DNA of 64,000 nt from Mesocentrotus franciscanus (Eukaryota > Echinodermata > Echinoidea > Camarodonta > Strongylocentrotidae): positions 49,441,271 to 49,505,270 of the forward strand of contig CP137666.1 of NCBI GenBank assembly GCA_037976565.1, read 5' to 3'. Made by a program: the position numbers and the translations under genes. The notes beneath the pieces were generated by a model. That model was not told the origin of the DNA. It searched no databases and saw nothing but the letters and a program-made list of their open reading frames with translations. Below are positions 49,562-60,114 of the stretch, one piece after another. Numbering within the stretch: the stretch's first letter is position 1; each line of letters opens with the position of its first letter.

Positions 49562-52500
49562 TAGAGCATGAGTGTGAGAGAGAGAGAAACAGATTGCAGG
49601 AGAGTGGAAACAGGAGGAGAGAGAGAGGGGAGGGAGAGGAGAGGAGAGGGCAGACTAACTGACTTAATGAGAGAGTCAAGAGAAAGAGACAGAGATGCAG
49701 ATAGATTTTCAGAAGGAGGATAACAGAAGGCAATGGGAGAAGAGAGACAAAGATGGATTGATTGATTTAGGGGGAAGAGATAACTGGTCAACTTAAAACC
49801 TGTCAACATATCAGAGCTGAATGACAAATCTTTACAGGACTTTAGACACAACAAATCCAACAACAAAGTTGGCATACAGGTAGATGACTGAAGGATTGGA
49901 TGTCATCGTTGTAGCCACACCTGTCCGGAGAGTATCATCATCACAAGGAAACAGGTGGATGACATCCTTGCTACTTGAGAGGAACCCTGTTGCTAGGAGA
50001 CAGAGTATTGGTCTCCATCTCCTTAACAAATTTAACAACAACAGCTGATGGTCGTACATATTCTAAGATTGTGTTTTCTTCCAAATATATATTTAAAAAA
50101 TCTATTACTTCAGATGGAATTGCTTTCTTACTCCAATAGATAAAAATAAACATTCAACTTCTCACTTTTTAGGAACAGAATTTAATTATATGCAGTAGAG
50201 AATAAGCAAGATGGTTTGTGAGCTTGGATGAGGTTTAAAAAATTAATACATACCATTCGTTTGTTTGATACACGGCTGTCTAAAAATAATATGACATTTC
50301 GATATTGTAAACTAAGAAGGATTTGATGATGATTCTGCTATTGCTTCGAGAAAGAAAGTTTCCTTTGCAGGTGCTTTTCTTAGATAGGGTGATTGTCTGA
50401 GCTACCTAATCCATGATGTCGTTCCTTTTCTTCAGGTTGCATATTTTGGGGGATAGGCACCAGCTGATATATAATCACACTGTGAACTACTGCAATCATT
50501 GAGTCACTGTCTTATATCACTATGGAAGTTGATTCCTATTTCCTTAAACTAAAATACTCTCCGAAGAAATGTGTGCGTGATGTCTACGCCGCCATGTTCC
50601 TTGGGCAATTATGTGTGCTATCTTTAGTGATTAGACTCGCTGTCTACACGCACAGTAAGGGACATTGAGAAGTCAACATTTACATGAGGGTCTTTGAGAA
50701 TGGTTAATGCCCTTAAGGTTACATTTCTGTAGCTACCGTTGTTTAGAGGGAGGGGAAACTGAGGTGTGATATGTTCATGAAGAAAGAACTGCAGTCATGT
50801 GATGTCCTAAGTGACTAGCTACTGTATTTTTATGTTTCCACCATCATGGTGCTAGAGGCATTGCGTTTATGGTCGTCTGTATGTTAAAAGTAATAAACTT
50901 GGCACAAGCACACATGTGTAATTATGAAAGGATATATCAATTATGTTTTGGGTTATAGAGGTCAGAGATAATAGTATTATAGAAGCAAATGTATGAACAA
51001 TCATGTTATCATGACAATGATGAGGTATTTTTTATCCAAACTTGATTGAAGGACGTACAGGGTCAAATAGGTCTAAAATATATTAAGTGATTAGTTGTGT
51101 GTGTGTCTCTGACAACCTGTGTTAGCCACATCAATGAGGTCAAGTGTTAACTGAAGTTTACTGAACAGAGTTTGGGGGTCAAAAGGTTAAGATCAAAAGT
51201 CATTAGTAATATGGACAATGTTTGTCAAATACATTGTATATTGTAAAAAACATTATTATGAGGAGGATTTAAGAACTTTTGACAGAATTCCAATTAGGCC
51301 ATGGCGTACAGCCGTACAGCATATTGTTTAAGTAATGTAGAGCAAAGATAATAGCAATGACAAAAAAAATTGACATTTGATTAGATACGGTACATGTATA
51401 AGCTCTCCAATTAATATTTTACCCATACTGTCTCCTTATTTCAAAGCTAACTTTGAGCTCTGGTATGGGCATCATATGTCGAGAGAACATGGCTATAATT
51501 CATTCTGGATTGTTTATCCTGCAGTAGATTGATTGTTTGAATCAGTAAAATAAAAACTTGTGACCTGTGTTTTAAAGCACATGGTGTTGGGCCTGCTTAC
51601 CTTGATTTCCTTATCTTTCTATGCTCATTACTCAGCCCCTATATATTTTCTACCAAAATTGTTTGGCACATGTCATGTATTTGTAATCTTGAACATACAG
51701 TGTAAGTTTTGTTGGATTCTGTGAGAATTTATTTTCTATCATTACCAGAACTCAAGCTTATCTTTAACAATACTATTAAAGGTAATGCAAAAGTTTTGGG
51801 AAATTTTGAAAATTGGATGGATAGTAATTCTTTAAAATTTTGATATATTTGGATGCCCCTGTGGATGTATTATAAGCACTAGAAAATTTAGCCCCTAAAA
51901 CACTTCTGCTTTTGAGAAATTGAATAATCAAAATTTACCAGTGCTCCCGGTAAATTTCAAATATTTCAAATAGCGCCTAAGGCCATTCCATGGTAGCTGC
52001 GACCATGAAAATCTCAGAATATGCAGTTCTAATATATAATTTCCAAACGGGAATAGCAAATTGGTCGATTTTAGTCAAGAAACATTGTTTTAAAGCCAAA
52101 GTAATATCAGTCTTGAGAGGGAGCTATACAACATAAAGAGTTTATTATTTATAATTTCATCACTTTAGACTCGATTTCAACCGCAACAACGATCATTGAA
52201 TATTGTAAAATCGCATATGCTTCCAATATGTTCATTTGAACCAAATTCATGACCCCATACCAAAACTTTGTAATACACTATAGGGTGCCATGAAAATACG
52301 ATTTCTTGCTGTGGGAATAGATGAGTTACAGTATATCTCTGAACACCAGCATCTTGATATCCCTTTTTGTGTGCTAGCTAGCTAGCTAATTAAGAGTTCA
52401 ATTATCTTTTATACATTAGGACTGTAATTAGCTTCCTTATGGACTAATTTCAATATCCCCAGGCATGCTGGTTTGTAAAACCCAGCCATCAAGCTCAATA

Positions 52501-55500
52501 TGAATTTAAATGAATGTCTAGGTCACCACATATATAAAACACAACATAGCATGCTCCAGGAATCACTGGGCTCAAAACTCTGTCAGGCTTGAGTCCTGTC
52601 TGGAAGTAGGATCTTGAGGGTATGACCAGTGACAGCTTGAGGAATCCCCTCTTAAGCTCCACTCTTTCTTATCAAGCCATTCCACCTCCTAGTTGCCGGG
52701 ATTACGGGTCTGAATAGCAGTGCGTACATACCGACTCCTTAGCAGTGACAAATCGGTTGCGGGAGAACGTCTTCCAAGAAACTATAAATTTCTTCCTTTT
52801 CTTGGATAAACCATCACTGATCAAACTCATGAAGTGAATGCAATGTTTCTTATAACATATCGATTGGATGCCATGTTTAAAACATTTATATTGAATATTG
52901 CTAAATTTTGTGTTTGGAATTTTCTGATAATTCTTAGTCATAAACTTATACAAAATGTTACATTGCCTCTGGGCAGGCCTTGAATAAAGTGAGAATTGTG
53001 CTCTTTTGTTTTTCTTCAATACATGCTAAATTAAGAGAAGAATTTGTTTTATAAAGGTCTTCACTGACGACGTAATTTGTTAACCCGCAGATAGCAGACC
53101 TGTCTCTCAAACTGGGACGTTCAATCTCTCAACACCATTTTATTGTGGAGGAAGAGCAATGATTTCTGTTTGCATTAACGTGACTTTGGAAATAACTCAT
53201 CTCTTAGGAGATTAGTAATAATTTTAGCCTACAAATCCTTTTGAATGTGTCTGCATCCCCTGGGGAGTGGGCAGGGTTTCCGTCTGTCCAAAGGGGGTCT
53301 TCCTAACTCTGGTCCAAGGGTTGGTTCTTCCTACATCTCGTTGACATCCTACAGGATATGACAAATGGTGCCTGTAGATAGTTCCTACTGTCATCGGCTT
53401 CTCCGGCCACCAATGTGTAATTAGCAGACATGATAGGATAATTTAATAAGTTTTAGGCGGAGATATTTGTCTCAAATATGAAGGAAGGACCTTGCCCGAC
53501 TATCGCCCTGTAACATTAAACTCTGCACTTAATTGTAATTGATGGCCAGTCAGGTAAATCTTTAAATGTGTATCTCATGTCTGTCACTTGATTCTCAACT
53601 GGGGATTTTCCCATTGAATGGTTTTTTTGTTGTTACAGTGCCCATCATATTTTCATGACTTTCATCACTGTTATAGGCCTTTGTAATCTCTCTTGATATG
53701 CATGTCATTTCTTGAGTAAGATGGAGGGGGGGGTGTGGTGGGTAAAGGATGATGTGGTGGGGGAGAATGGTTGGGCAGGAGAAGGGACGATTTTTATGTC
53801 ACATATGGGATGGTATCATGCTAGTTTTCAAAATGTTAAGAATCACTATTTAAATTATCAGAAGGTCATATTTAAAATACTGTTCTTGATGTGATGAGTA
53901 GGCCTATATTATAGGATTCTTAGGATTTTTCTAAACTGGTCAGCTCTAAATTTGATCAACTCTATCTGATGCTACAGCTGGATGTGATTCATGATGCTCC
54001 GTTTCTTCACCAAAGTCATTACGCAGTAACATTTAAGCTTTCTAATCGCTGGGGGATGTCTTGAGACCAAGAATCAATCAACGATGAGCCATTTTTCTAT
54101 TTTTTCTTCTTGGGTTGAAATTATCTCTCAGAGTGAAAATAGTTTGCTTTCTTTTTATTCTAGTACGTAGTACGTGTACATCTTAATTCTTGTTGGCAGA
54201 AGTATAAAGAAAAGTGCATAATTGATATCAACATATGTATGTATTATAGATCAGGAGAACTATTGCATTTTATTTGGGTGGGTATCTCTGAGGGAGGGAG
54301 GGAGGGTTTGATTTCATTATTTGTAGTAGGCAAGTGTCTTGTGCCCCCCAAAAAAGATTGCTTTCAAGGACAAAATACACTGTAGTTGTTCTTATACTGT
54401 AAAAGGCTGGGTTGTGACACAATCCATCAAATTTATCCATATACATGTAGATGCTATGATAAGAATATGGTTTTGCTTTTGCCTTTTGATAGGATAATCA
54501 AGAACTGCATGGACTTTATTTAATGGGTCAATCAAGTAACATTGTAAAGGATTGAAATATCGCATATTTGGAAGTGATAGATTTATATGCCACAAAGTAG
54601 CATAAACTATAGTGGGCGATGTTTATGTTCTTATTTACTGTGCGGGCCCCAAATATAATCTGACACATTTATTGAGATATGCCATGCTTGAACCTCACTC
54701 CTTGCATAAAAACCTAGAGGATTTGGACGGATTTGGTTACTGGTCACTCAGAAGTTCCACAAGTTTTATTTGAAGTGTCTGCTGGAAGTGATTCATAGAT
54801 CAATGGGCCTTCTATCAAATCATTCCAATGTGTGGCTGCTCTCATACTAGGCCTACTTGTTCTCTTATACATGTAGATCAAAACACCCAGTGGGCTACAA
54901 ATTTGCAAATAGATGAATCCAGACATTTGCGTGTGAAGCCTTGAAAATGATATTTGAAATATATCTTCAAGGTTATTCATTTAAAAAAATACATGCAGGA
55001 TCCTATCAAATGTATTTTTAGCATGTACAAATGTTTCCCTCTATTTCTTAATATGGAGGAAAACATTTTTTTAAACAAGAAAAGTAAATGAATTACAAAA
55101 CAAAACAAAATCATACACACACAGAGTACTTTGATACTAAGTTTACAAGTTTATATTAGACATCACGTTGCAGAGAAATGATTATCTCTTCTAGATTTGG
55201 CATGGATCTGTTTCCAGAAGATAGTGGGGTTTCAGAAAATTTTGGAGGCTATTTACTTTTGATATTGGTTTATCTCTGCACATGTGCTCAACCTCAATGT
55301 CTTTTTCTCTCCATATTTATTTCAGTCTCCGTATTTCTTTCAGACCTTTTGATTATTTCAATGATATGTGTATTTATGATGTAAATAATGCTGAGTATGA
55401 AATCTAATTAATACTATTGTATTTGTTTTTGTTTCCATTGCTTTTTTAAATAAAATTGAGCAGTGAATTTATCCTACTATTAATTTTGTTATAGTACATG

Positions 55501-58500
55501 AGTTATTTGTTCTCATGTAAAGCCAGAATGAACAAGGTCCACTAAAGATCCAGGATTACAGTTCCAGGATTACACACTCTAACTTCTGAACTGTACATTC
55601 CTTCATTTTGTTTAAGCTATGCATGCAGACTGTCTTTTAGGAATTTGTTAATGCTCAGGAGGAGAATACATCATATGATGAATTGCTATTGCAATCTCAT
55701 TTATATTGGAGTGAGTAGGAATGGTAATCACCCTTAGTCAAAGGAATGGGGCCCCATCTCATCAAGTCGGTCTTCTTTGATAGATGGATTAAGGAAATGG
55801 ATGGGTAATTTGGGAGGATACAGCAAGAGGAATTGATGCAAGTCTTGAGGAAGTTGTCCCATTCCAGATGAACTGTGAAGCCAAATATTGTGAGTGTATG
55901 GGAGGTACTGGACAGAAGGAAGTCATTACTAGAACTACACACTCCCAGCTCACTTTTACCAACAAAAGATGGACCATTTCCATTGCCAGCAGTTTCTGTC
56001 CAATGGGAACACGCTCGCATGTAAAATTGAAAGAGAGGAGGAGGATGAAAGAGAATTGTATTGTTTGTCTGCACCACTAGAGAATATACAGGTTAATGAT
56101 GTCACGCTTACTCTAATGTGCCAAGCTGCCTAAAACATTTTGAGGAAAACAACAGCAACCACGAAAAAAGTTAACCACAATCAAACATAAGACATTTCCG
56201 ATGTGGCAAGATTCCAAGTCACATTCGTGCAAACTGGAAATAAAAACCACTTGTTGAAAGAGTTTTCTGTGTAAGGACCTTGGAGTTTGATTTCTATCTC
56301 TTTGAGTGAAAGCTGTCTTCATCACCATCTCACAGCAAAATGAGATTATGATAATGACAATTACCAGTAATGTGACAAAAGATGAATCGTGACTTTCCTG
56401 AGGCATGATTTCAATCCCAGTTTATTATTATATCGATACTTGACTCTAGTGGTTGCCTGGGACACATTGGCACCCAAAATTTAAATCTGGACCCCCTTCC
56501 CCCTCAAAATTTCAAAATGAGCCTTATTCATACTTACATACATGCCCTAAAATTCAATCCTGAAAAATTGCAATGTGGATATCGTTGCAGTGATGTATGA
56601 TGGATATAGTAAAGTGAACTCCAAAACCAGAGTGTAAAATAAATATAGATAGATTTTATGTGCAAGTTTACTACTGAAACCTTTCGATTACCCATTCTTT
56701 TTAAGGTATGTGTACCATAATGTATCATGAGCTTTTATTTGAATATATCCACACTGCTCTTTTTTTGACATATGATATTTACATTACAAAAAATGTGGGA
56801 TTGATACCGATGTTTGTATTTATTTTGGCGGACTGTTATCAGGACTGTTGCAGTGTGCAACTCAAAGAATTTATTCTTTTTTTGTGTGTGTGTGTCTGGT
56901 TTGTAGATTCAATAGTACTTTGGCAGTAAACAGAACTAATGATTTGAAAGTACTTTTTCAGTGATTCTGTGATTCCCAATTCTTGATTTTGCAATGGTTT
57001 GAAGGTAAAATCAATTTTGTCAGAGGAGAGATGATCTATAATAATTTTCTTGTGTAATCATAAATAGGACCATGTCCTTGAGAAGCTTAAAGTCTTTAGG
57101 TAGCACCCCACCCTAACCTATTTTAATCAAGATGAGTTTAGTAATTCCTGTTTTATTTTCGTCTTTGATAAACGTACATCAACTCAAAATAGTTTGTCAG
57201 CTGACCCTTGCTTGCCACTTTTGTTTGCAGTTATCATTTAGAAAGTTGACCTGAGCTAGATGATACTGTCAATCTCTATATATTCCAGATTATGTCAGAA
57301 GTGGGTTGTGGTGACCTATGTTTTACTTGTCTTGTCTTGTCTCTGATGCAATTGACCTTATGCCCCAATTTTATTTTGTTTCATTTCGTTATTTATTTAT
57401 TCATATATTTATTGAGGGGGGGGGGGGTCATTTAGGAGAATTAAAGAATAGGGATTTAAATGTAGATAGTTAAAAAGAAACAAAATCTGTTCCTAACAAT
57501 TCAAAAAGGATTGACAAAAAGGGATGAGGAGTGGCTATGAAAGAAGAAGATGGGAGCAAGACGAAGACAAAGGAGATGGAGAAGGGAATGGAAATAGGTA
57601 AAGACAGGTGAGAGAGGAAGGGAATGCATGAGGGGAGAAGCTAGAGAAGGTAAAGGAAAGAGGAGGGAGGGAGTAAGGAGATCCAGCAATGAAGAGAAAG
57701 GAAAAAAAATTGATTGTGGAAATGGGAAACAGGAAAACAAATACATGTAGAAGTAGAAATAATGAACAGAATGAAGGCATAGATTGACAGATAGATTGAC
57801 ACTACACAGAAAAGAAAAATGTATAGAACTAGGGCCTAAGATGTAGAAATGATTATTATATCAGATGTAGTTCGGAGTGGTAGCCACTTGATCTTGAAGA
57901 GTACTGAGTTCATTCGCAACACATTTTCCAATTATCTCTCAGGATGTTTTTTGATATCCATCAGTTGGGAGACAGTCCTTGTTTTCAGGGCTTGCTCTTG
58001 GACTGAGGAAGAAATCATTCAGGATGCTTTTCCGTCTTTGGCTCTTGGAGAGGATTATATCGTTAGCACCTCACTCCCCAAATGTTATCAGTAGCCAAAA
58101 CATGAGAATAACCATTTAGGGTAAATGCAACAAATGGCTGCACAGGGACTCGACCTTAATTGACTGGAATCAAATCCATCAAGAGATGTTTGAAAAGGTG
58201 TGAAATATTGCCAAATCCACACTTCCGCCCTCACTGATCACTGCACCGTCCTACTTGTACATGTGAATCTCATTACCTATGTTTGCCTAACTTCTATCAA
58301 AATGCAAAATTCAGAGTGTTGCATTGATCCCTTAATCTTTCAAGTTGAAGGTAAATACATGTAGCATTAGTTAAAGCTGTAGAAATCCTAGAATGACGTC
58401 CAAGGTGCTTCTTTATGTATATTGCCCAACAACATGTGATACCAATATTAGATACTGAAGCATACCTAGGAAGTGGAGAGAAACCAAGATTGGGTGTACA

Positions 58501-59655
58501 AGAGGTAACATCATGGGTAGAACCATGACCATACATGTACCTTCGGAGTTTTCCAATTTTTCTTTTTGCTTGTGTTAAAAATTATTATGTCATGTTTTTA
58601 ATCTTAACATTTGTGTTGCTATTTCTTTTTTACAGTGTTGTTGTTAAATGGAATTCAATTACATGTCAATTCTTCCCTGACCTGAGGGGGCTGGGATGTA
58701 GCACCTTGCATTACTTTTTAAACTTAAATTGCAGTAATGATGTATTGCAAATGCAGTTTGAGAGATATAAATGTGTAGTACTCAGAAACAAACAGTTTAG
58801 AATAGTATCTACCCAAATAAACCTATGGTGCAGGATTTTTTAGCTATAAAGAGTGGTGTTTATGGATAGAGGGAGGCATAACATTGTCCCCTTTCCTTTC
58901 CTACATTCATATGAGTCTTTAATACTTTGAAGTATTCTTAATTATATGTATGTGGGTCACAATGGGTGGGGGTCGTTTGAGAACAATGCTTCCGTGAGAA
59001 GACATAATGAGTTATTTAACACCTCATGAAAGTAAGTCAATTAGTTCATTTCCAGCTTGGAGTAGCATGGAACATCATCTAGTGTTCGGGAAGCCGTCGT
59101 GACTATACTGTACGTTTATCTGCTTCTGACTTGTATAGGCTCTAGGGCATTGTCTGTCTCATTGCACACGAAGGCAAAAGTACTCTTATGTTTCACGAGG
59201 GATTTTATTACAAAAGTGGAGTGTGTTAAAGAATGATAAAAGTTTATATGTTTGAAGAGAAAGTGCATAACACTGTTAGAGAAAAATTTACTGGTATGCA
59301 ATATTCATCTTAATTGTTAGAGAAAGACTTTCAATTTTTTAGCTAATGAAGTTGAAGGTACCCGCTCCAATGTTTGCAAACGTCATTATGAGTGCATCTG
59401 TGTCTTTGCTCATGTCCTTCTCACTCATCTCCCCTTAGGCTCATTCACATGCAGGTATGTCAGACCCCTGCAGTAAACCCCTGTGGTTTACTGCAGCATG
59501 TGAACAAGCCCACACAGTACAATGGAACCTTTCTCTTTTCTTCTCTCTCTTTTTTTTTTTTTTTTTTAGCTCAGCAGTTGTTTCAGAACTGCATTGTTTT
59601 GTGACTTGTTCTTTCTTCCTCTTCATATTATTCTAAGAACTAGGTTTAAACAATG

Positions 59656-59698
<43 letters not shown>

Positions 59699-60114
59699 AG
59701 GAGGAGAAGGGGAAGAAAGGGAAGATGAGGGAAAGGGAGAGGGGAGGGAGGTTTGAGCAGATCCATTTTCTTTTTATCAAACTCAACAAATTTATTTGCT
59801 TTTGGTAGCTGTTCTTTATTTTCTTCTGTACTGAATTCCTGAAACAGTAATAGTTCTGTTTACCATAATTCTTTTCAAAGAGTCTACCATGTGGGGTTAC
59901 TGAAACGCTTCTTGAGACCTGAAATATTATCTATTTATCCCTCTCTCATGCTTGTTTTATCAGGGTGTACACACTGCTGATCTAGTGGGAGTAGCAGAGA
60001 ATGAAACCACTCTGGTCGTTGTCAATCAAGTGCCCTCTGCCGATGAGCTTAGCCAACCTACAACAGGGACTGTAGAAGATGCCCACCTTGGTGGTGGTGT
60101 CTTTACTTTAGCAG
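32709..60114 (+). CDS. DMTF1: Cyclin D-binding Myb-like transcription factor, 3' end not found
   Basis: Fourteen coding exons with consistent phases: 32709-32925, 35096-35196, 35512-35578, 35973-36049, 37485-37642, 38544-38576, 38853-38962, 39307-39535, 40136-40278, 41255-41407, 41717-41871, 43328-43466, 48456-48625, 59964-60114 (about 634 residues). Order: acidic N-terminus; GHKWKQGMWS block opening the Myb region (about 129-207); Myb repeat with HGNDWSFIGAEMGRSASSVK (about 207-253); Myb repeat GKWTADEERLL to CRAKWLNYLNWK (about 255-314); SPQWLRSKWWSLKRQ (about 360-375); then a Gln/Ser/Thr-rich probable activation region. In vertebrates DMTF1 binds DNA through the Myb repeats, binds D-type cyclins and activates ARF. 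The human protein is 760 residues, so the end is probably in exons beyond 60114. Without splicing at 60114 the frame stops at TAA 60120-60122. Confidence 0.93.
33396..33959. mobile_element. 564-bp TTAA-flanked foldback element
   Basis: TTAA at 33392-33395 and 33960-33963; ends AG.(C/A)CAAGTCCACTCC. The centre is a 78-nt arm hairpin (33617-33694 with 33703-33780), two mismatches, 8-nt loop. Outside it, GTGACGTA..TCCTCACAAC is also inverted. Lies in DMTF1 intron 1. Confidence 0.88.
34205..34803. mobile_element. 599-bp inverted-repeat element hosting a nested insertion
   Basis: Perfect 18-bp inverted ends TGCATTACGCGTGTCTCA at 34205-34222 and 34786-34803. Encloses the telomere-like element at 34538-34719. 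No target duplication could be fixed. Confidence 0.7.
34538..34719. mobile_element. 182-bp foldback element with telomere-like spacer and 9-bp target duplication
   Basis: Arms from about GGGCTAACTCGGACCCGGGG to GGTCAG and their complement fold around a spacer of (CCCTAA)n words at about 34607-34646. TTCTACTTG at 34529-34537 and 34720-34728 is a perfect 9-bp duplication. Nine bases would fit Mutator-like elements; the superfamily is unproven. Confidence 0.8.
34941..35040. mobile_element. 100-bp foldback, same core as 1461-1605
   Basis: GTGATCTTGAGACTG (34964) and CAGTTTCAAGATCAC (35006) are inverted. The centre CCCTCGACTTCGGCTTGGGG matches the core of the element at 1461-1605. It sits about 55 bp before DMTF1 exon 2. 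Confidence 0.65.
35096..35196 (+). CDS. DMTF1: DMTF1 coding exon 2
   Basis: 101 nt, residues 73-106, including HGFHMSAPTDIPVSGSS and ITCVQQTKEAEM. Acceptor TTCTAG, donor GTGAGC. Confidence 0.8.
35512..35578 (+). CDS. DMTF1: DMTF1 coding exon 3
   Basis: 67 nt, residues 107-129: PYDPVTQSWFTTKYSKDSL. The WFTTK motif leads into the Myb region and is conserved in DMTF1. Confidence 0.9.
35973..36049 (+). CDS. DMTF1: DMTF1 coding exon 4
   Basis: 77 nt, residues 129-154: GHKWKQGMWSSDEIELLERN, the start of the first Myb-like unit with its conserved Trp residues. Confidence 0.93.
36500..36689. mobile_element. 190-bp TA-flanked MITE (Tigger/pogo-like) with internal direct repeats
   Basis: Ends CAGTCAAACCTG and CAGGTTTGACTG, flanked by TA. 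The word CTGTCTACAAAGACCAC occurs at 36525, 36542, 36612 and 36629 as two pairs, each followed by TTTGTGTTTCCCTTG. The CAGTCAAACCTG terminus resembles pogo-type Tc1/mariner elements. Confidence 0.85.
36902..37370. mobile_element. 469-bp element built of GCTATTCATAA words, 8-bp target duplication
   Basis: 8-bp duplications CTTGTAGG at 36894-36901 and 37371-37378. Ends GGGGT...CT.GCTATTCATAA are inverted. About twelve variants of GCTATTCATAA run forward to about 37155, then about nine variants of TTATGAATAGC run inverted to the end, spaced by GGACC/GAGGGT words. No coding frame. Confidence 0.88.
37485..37642 (+). CDS. DMTF1: DMTF1 coding exon 5
   Basis: 158 nt, residues 155-207. The motif RPLFAVYRRVIRMYDQKNHV is nearly invariant in DMTF1 proteins. 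Donor GTACAT, phase 2. Confidence 0.93.
38147..38307. mobile_element. 161-bp TA-flanked MITE
   Basis: Perfect 18-bp ends GGGACTTTTAGATTTGCA (38147-38164; complement 38290-38307) between TA dinucleotides. Inside, GGCAATGTGACGTCCTTTT pairs with AAAAGGACGTCACATTGCC. Confidence 0.85.
38544..38576 (+). CDS. DMTF1: DMTF1 coding exon 6 (33-nt microexon)
   Basis: Encodes RYTPEDIMKLKE across its two junctions, the start of the second Myb repeat. Acceptor TTTTCACAG and donor GTAAGT are both strong. Phase 2 on both sides. Confidence 0.9.
38853..38962 (+). CDS. DMTF1: DMTF1 coding exon 7 (second Myb repeat)
   Basis: 110 nt, residues 218-255: LRAKHGNDWSFIGAEMGRSA, then SSVKDKFRLLKDSC. Holds the helix-turn-helix recognition part of the repeat. 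Confidence 0.95.
39307..39535 (+). CDS. DMTF1: DMTF1 coding exon 8 (third Myb repeat)
   Basis: 229 nt, residues 255-331: GKWTADEERLLTDAV through EKQCRAKWLNYLNWKQTGG. The Trp spacing and the QCRxKW signature mark a canonical Myb repeat. Confidence 0.95.
40136..40278 (+). CDS. DMTF1: DMTF1 coding exon 9
   Basis: 143 nt, residues 331-379: DIDWEDIAKNWKSVRSPQW, then LRSKWWSLKRQV, the last Myb-like unit. Its donor lies about 16 bp before a foldback element. Confidence 0.95.
40295..40431. mobile_element. 137-bp foldback element beside DMTF1 exon 9
   Basis: 27-bp perfect inverted arms at 40299-40325 and 40401-40427, starting GGTGTTTCACAAAGACTAAG. Begins about 16 bp after the donor of exon 9. Confidence 0.85.
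40912..41240 (+). mobile_element. tRNA-derived SINE
   Basis: RNA polymerase III promoter-like boxes: A box TGGTCTAGTGG (40923) and B box GGTTCGATTAT (40967), spaced as in a tRNA. A body with AAATGGGTACCCAGTAGGAG follows, and the 3' part ends in AAAGCACTTAGAAGC and a TATGCACTATACAAATG tail. Confidence 0.82.
41255..41407 (+). CDS. DMTF1: DMTF1 coding exon 10
   Basis: 153 nt, residues 379-430: LLEHLRMLHDRRRLQEERR and LTVQVPIQIGSSS. The VQVPIQI segment resembles the start of the vertebrate C-terminal region. The acceptor lies about 15 bp after a SINE tail. Confidence 0.88.
41717..41871 (+). CDS. DMTF1: DMTF1 coding exon 11
   Basis: 155 nt, residues 430-481, rich in Ser/Ala/Leu with IIIQVTSLQ at its end. 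Less conserved, accepted because the phase and splice sites fit. Confidence 0.8.
41920..42075. mobile_element. CCCTAA-type MITE, copy
   Basis: Words CCTAACCCTAAT, TTTTAACCCTAATCC and TTGACAACATAAAGCCTGGA match the copies at 42993-43075 and 43548-43718. Confidence 0.55.
42091..43080. mobile_element. CCCTAA-type MITE, interrupted by another element
   Basis: The left piece (CCAATACCCAACC, to 42112) and the right piece (from 42989: CCCTATCTCTAAACCTAAC to AAAGCCAGGAGCA) are split by the TTAA element at 42113-42988. Confidence 0.55.
42113..42988. mobile_element. 876-bp TTAA-flanked non-autonomous element
   Basis: TTAA at 42109-42112 and 42989-42992. 26-bp inverted ends starting AG(T/G)GATAGTTGAGTTTTGG, one mismatch. 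No transposase frame. TTAA duplication fits piggyBac-type integration. Confidence 0.85.
43328..43466 (+). CDS. DMTF1: DMTF1 coding exon 12
   Basis: 139 nt, residues 482-528: GSEGEIVGTDGNTRQIIITA. Two donors are possible, 43459 (GTACAG) and 43466 (GTAAGC); the latter is stronger and keeps phase with exon 13. Confidence 0.78.
43548..43718. mobile_element. CCCTAA-type MITE, complete copy
   Basis: Perfect 13-bp inverted ends GCGACATTTGCTC (43548-43560; complement 43706-43718). The middle is CTAACCCTAATCCTAATCC. Confidence 0.75.
43834..43862. repeat. (GT)n microsatellite
   Basis: About 28 bp of pure GT. Confidence 0.95.
43863..48455. other. DMTF1 intron 12, mostly featureless
   Basis: Contains a (GA)n run at 45296-45380 and a SINE-tail-like stretch at about 47655-47720 (ATATGCACTATATAAGAATG then TTA repeats). 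No exon or RNA gene recognised. Confidence 0.6.
45296..45380. repeat. (GA)n tract
   Basis: About 28 bp of pure GA followed by degenerate GA-rich sequence. Confidence 0.95.
48456..48625 (+). CDS. DMTF1: DMTF1 coding exon 13
   Basis: 170 nt, residues 528-584: ELSTDDVSAIVHQGDDLHTN and a His/Gln/Ser-rich stretch. Acceptor TTTTTCCAG, donor GTGAGA. An (ATC)n tract follows within about 20 bp. Confidence 0.78.
48645..48870. repeat. Degenerate (ATC)n/(ATT)n tract after DMTF1 exon 13
   Basis: About 225 bp of ATC/ATT/ACC triplets beginning about 20 bp after the donor. The Met-rich frame on the other strand is an artefact. Confidence 0.95.
49519..49700. repeat. (GA)n tract
   Basis: Pure GA of about 34 bp, then degenerate GA-rich sequence. 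Confidence 0.95.
59438..59513. repeat. Short foldback element
   Basis: GGCTCATTCACATGC and its near complement GCATGTGAACAAGCC flank GCAGTAAACC-CCTGT-GGTTTACTGC, a perfect inner hairpin. Confidence 0.65.
59659..59750. repeat. (GA)n tract
   Basis: About 36 bp of pure GA followed by G/A-rich sequence. Confidence 0.95.
59964..60114 (+). CDS. DMTF1: DMTF1 coding exon 14 (last one found)
   Basis: 151 nt after TTTTATCAG: GVHTADLVGVAENETTLVVV and onwards. If GTAGGT at 60115 is a donor, the gene continues beyond; otherwise the frame ends at TAA 60120-60122 after two more codons. Confidence 0.7.

Larger units (their letters stand above)
48871..59963. other. DMTF1 intron 13, about 11 kb, no exon recognised
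   Basis: Contains GA-rich tracts at 49519-49700 and 59659-59750, a poly-G run at about 57416 and a foldback at 59438-59513. All reading frames are short and show no recognisable domain. Confidence 0.55.

Noticed and set aside
51777..52290. Possible TIR element with GCAAAAGTTTTGG / CCAAAACTTTG ends
   Set aside because: The end similarity is short and imperfect, and no target duplication was found.
52702..53019. 105-codon minus-strand frame with several Cys/Lys
   Set aside because: No splice context, no recognisable domain, base composition like the surrounding intron.
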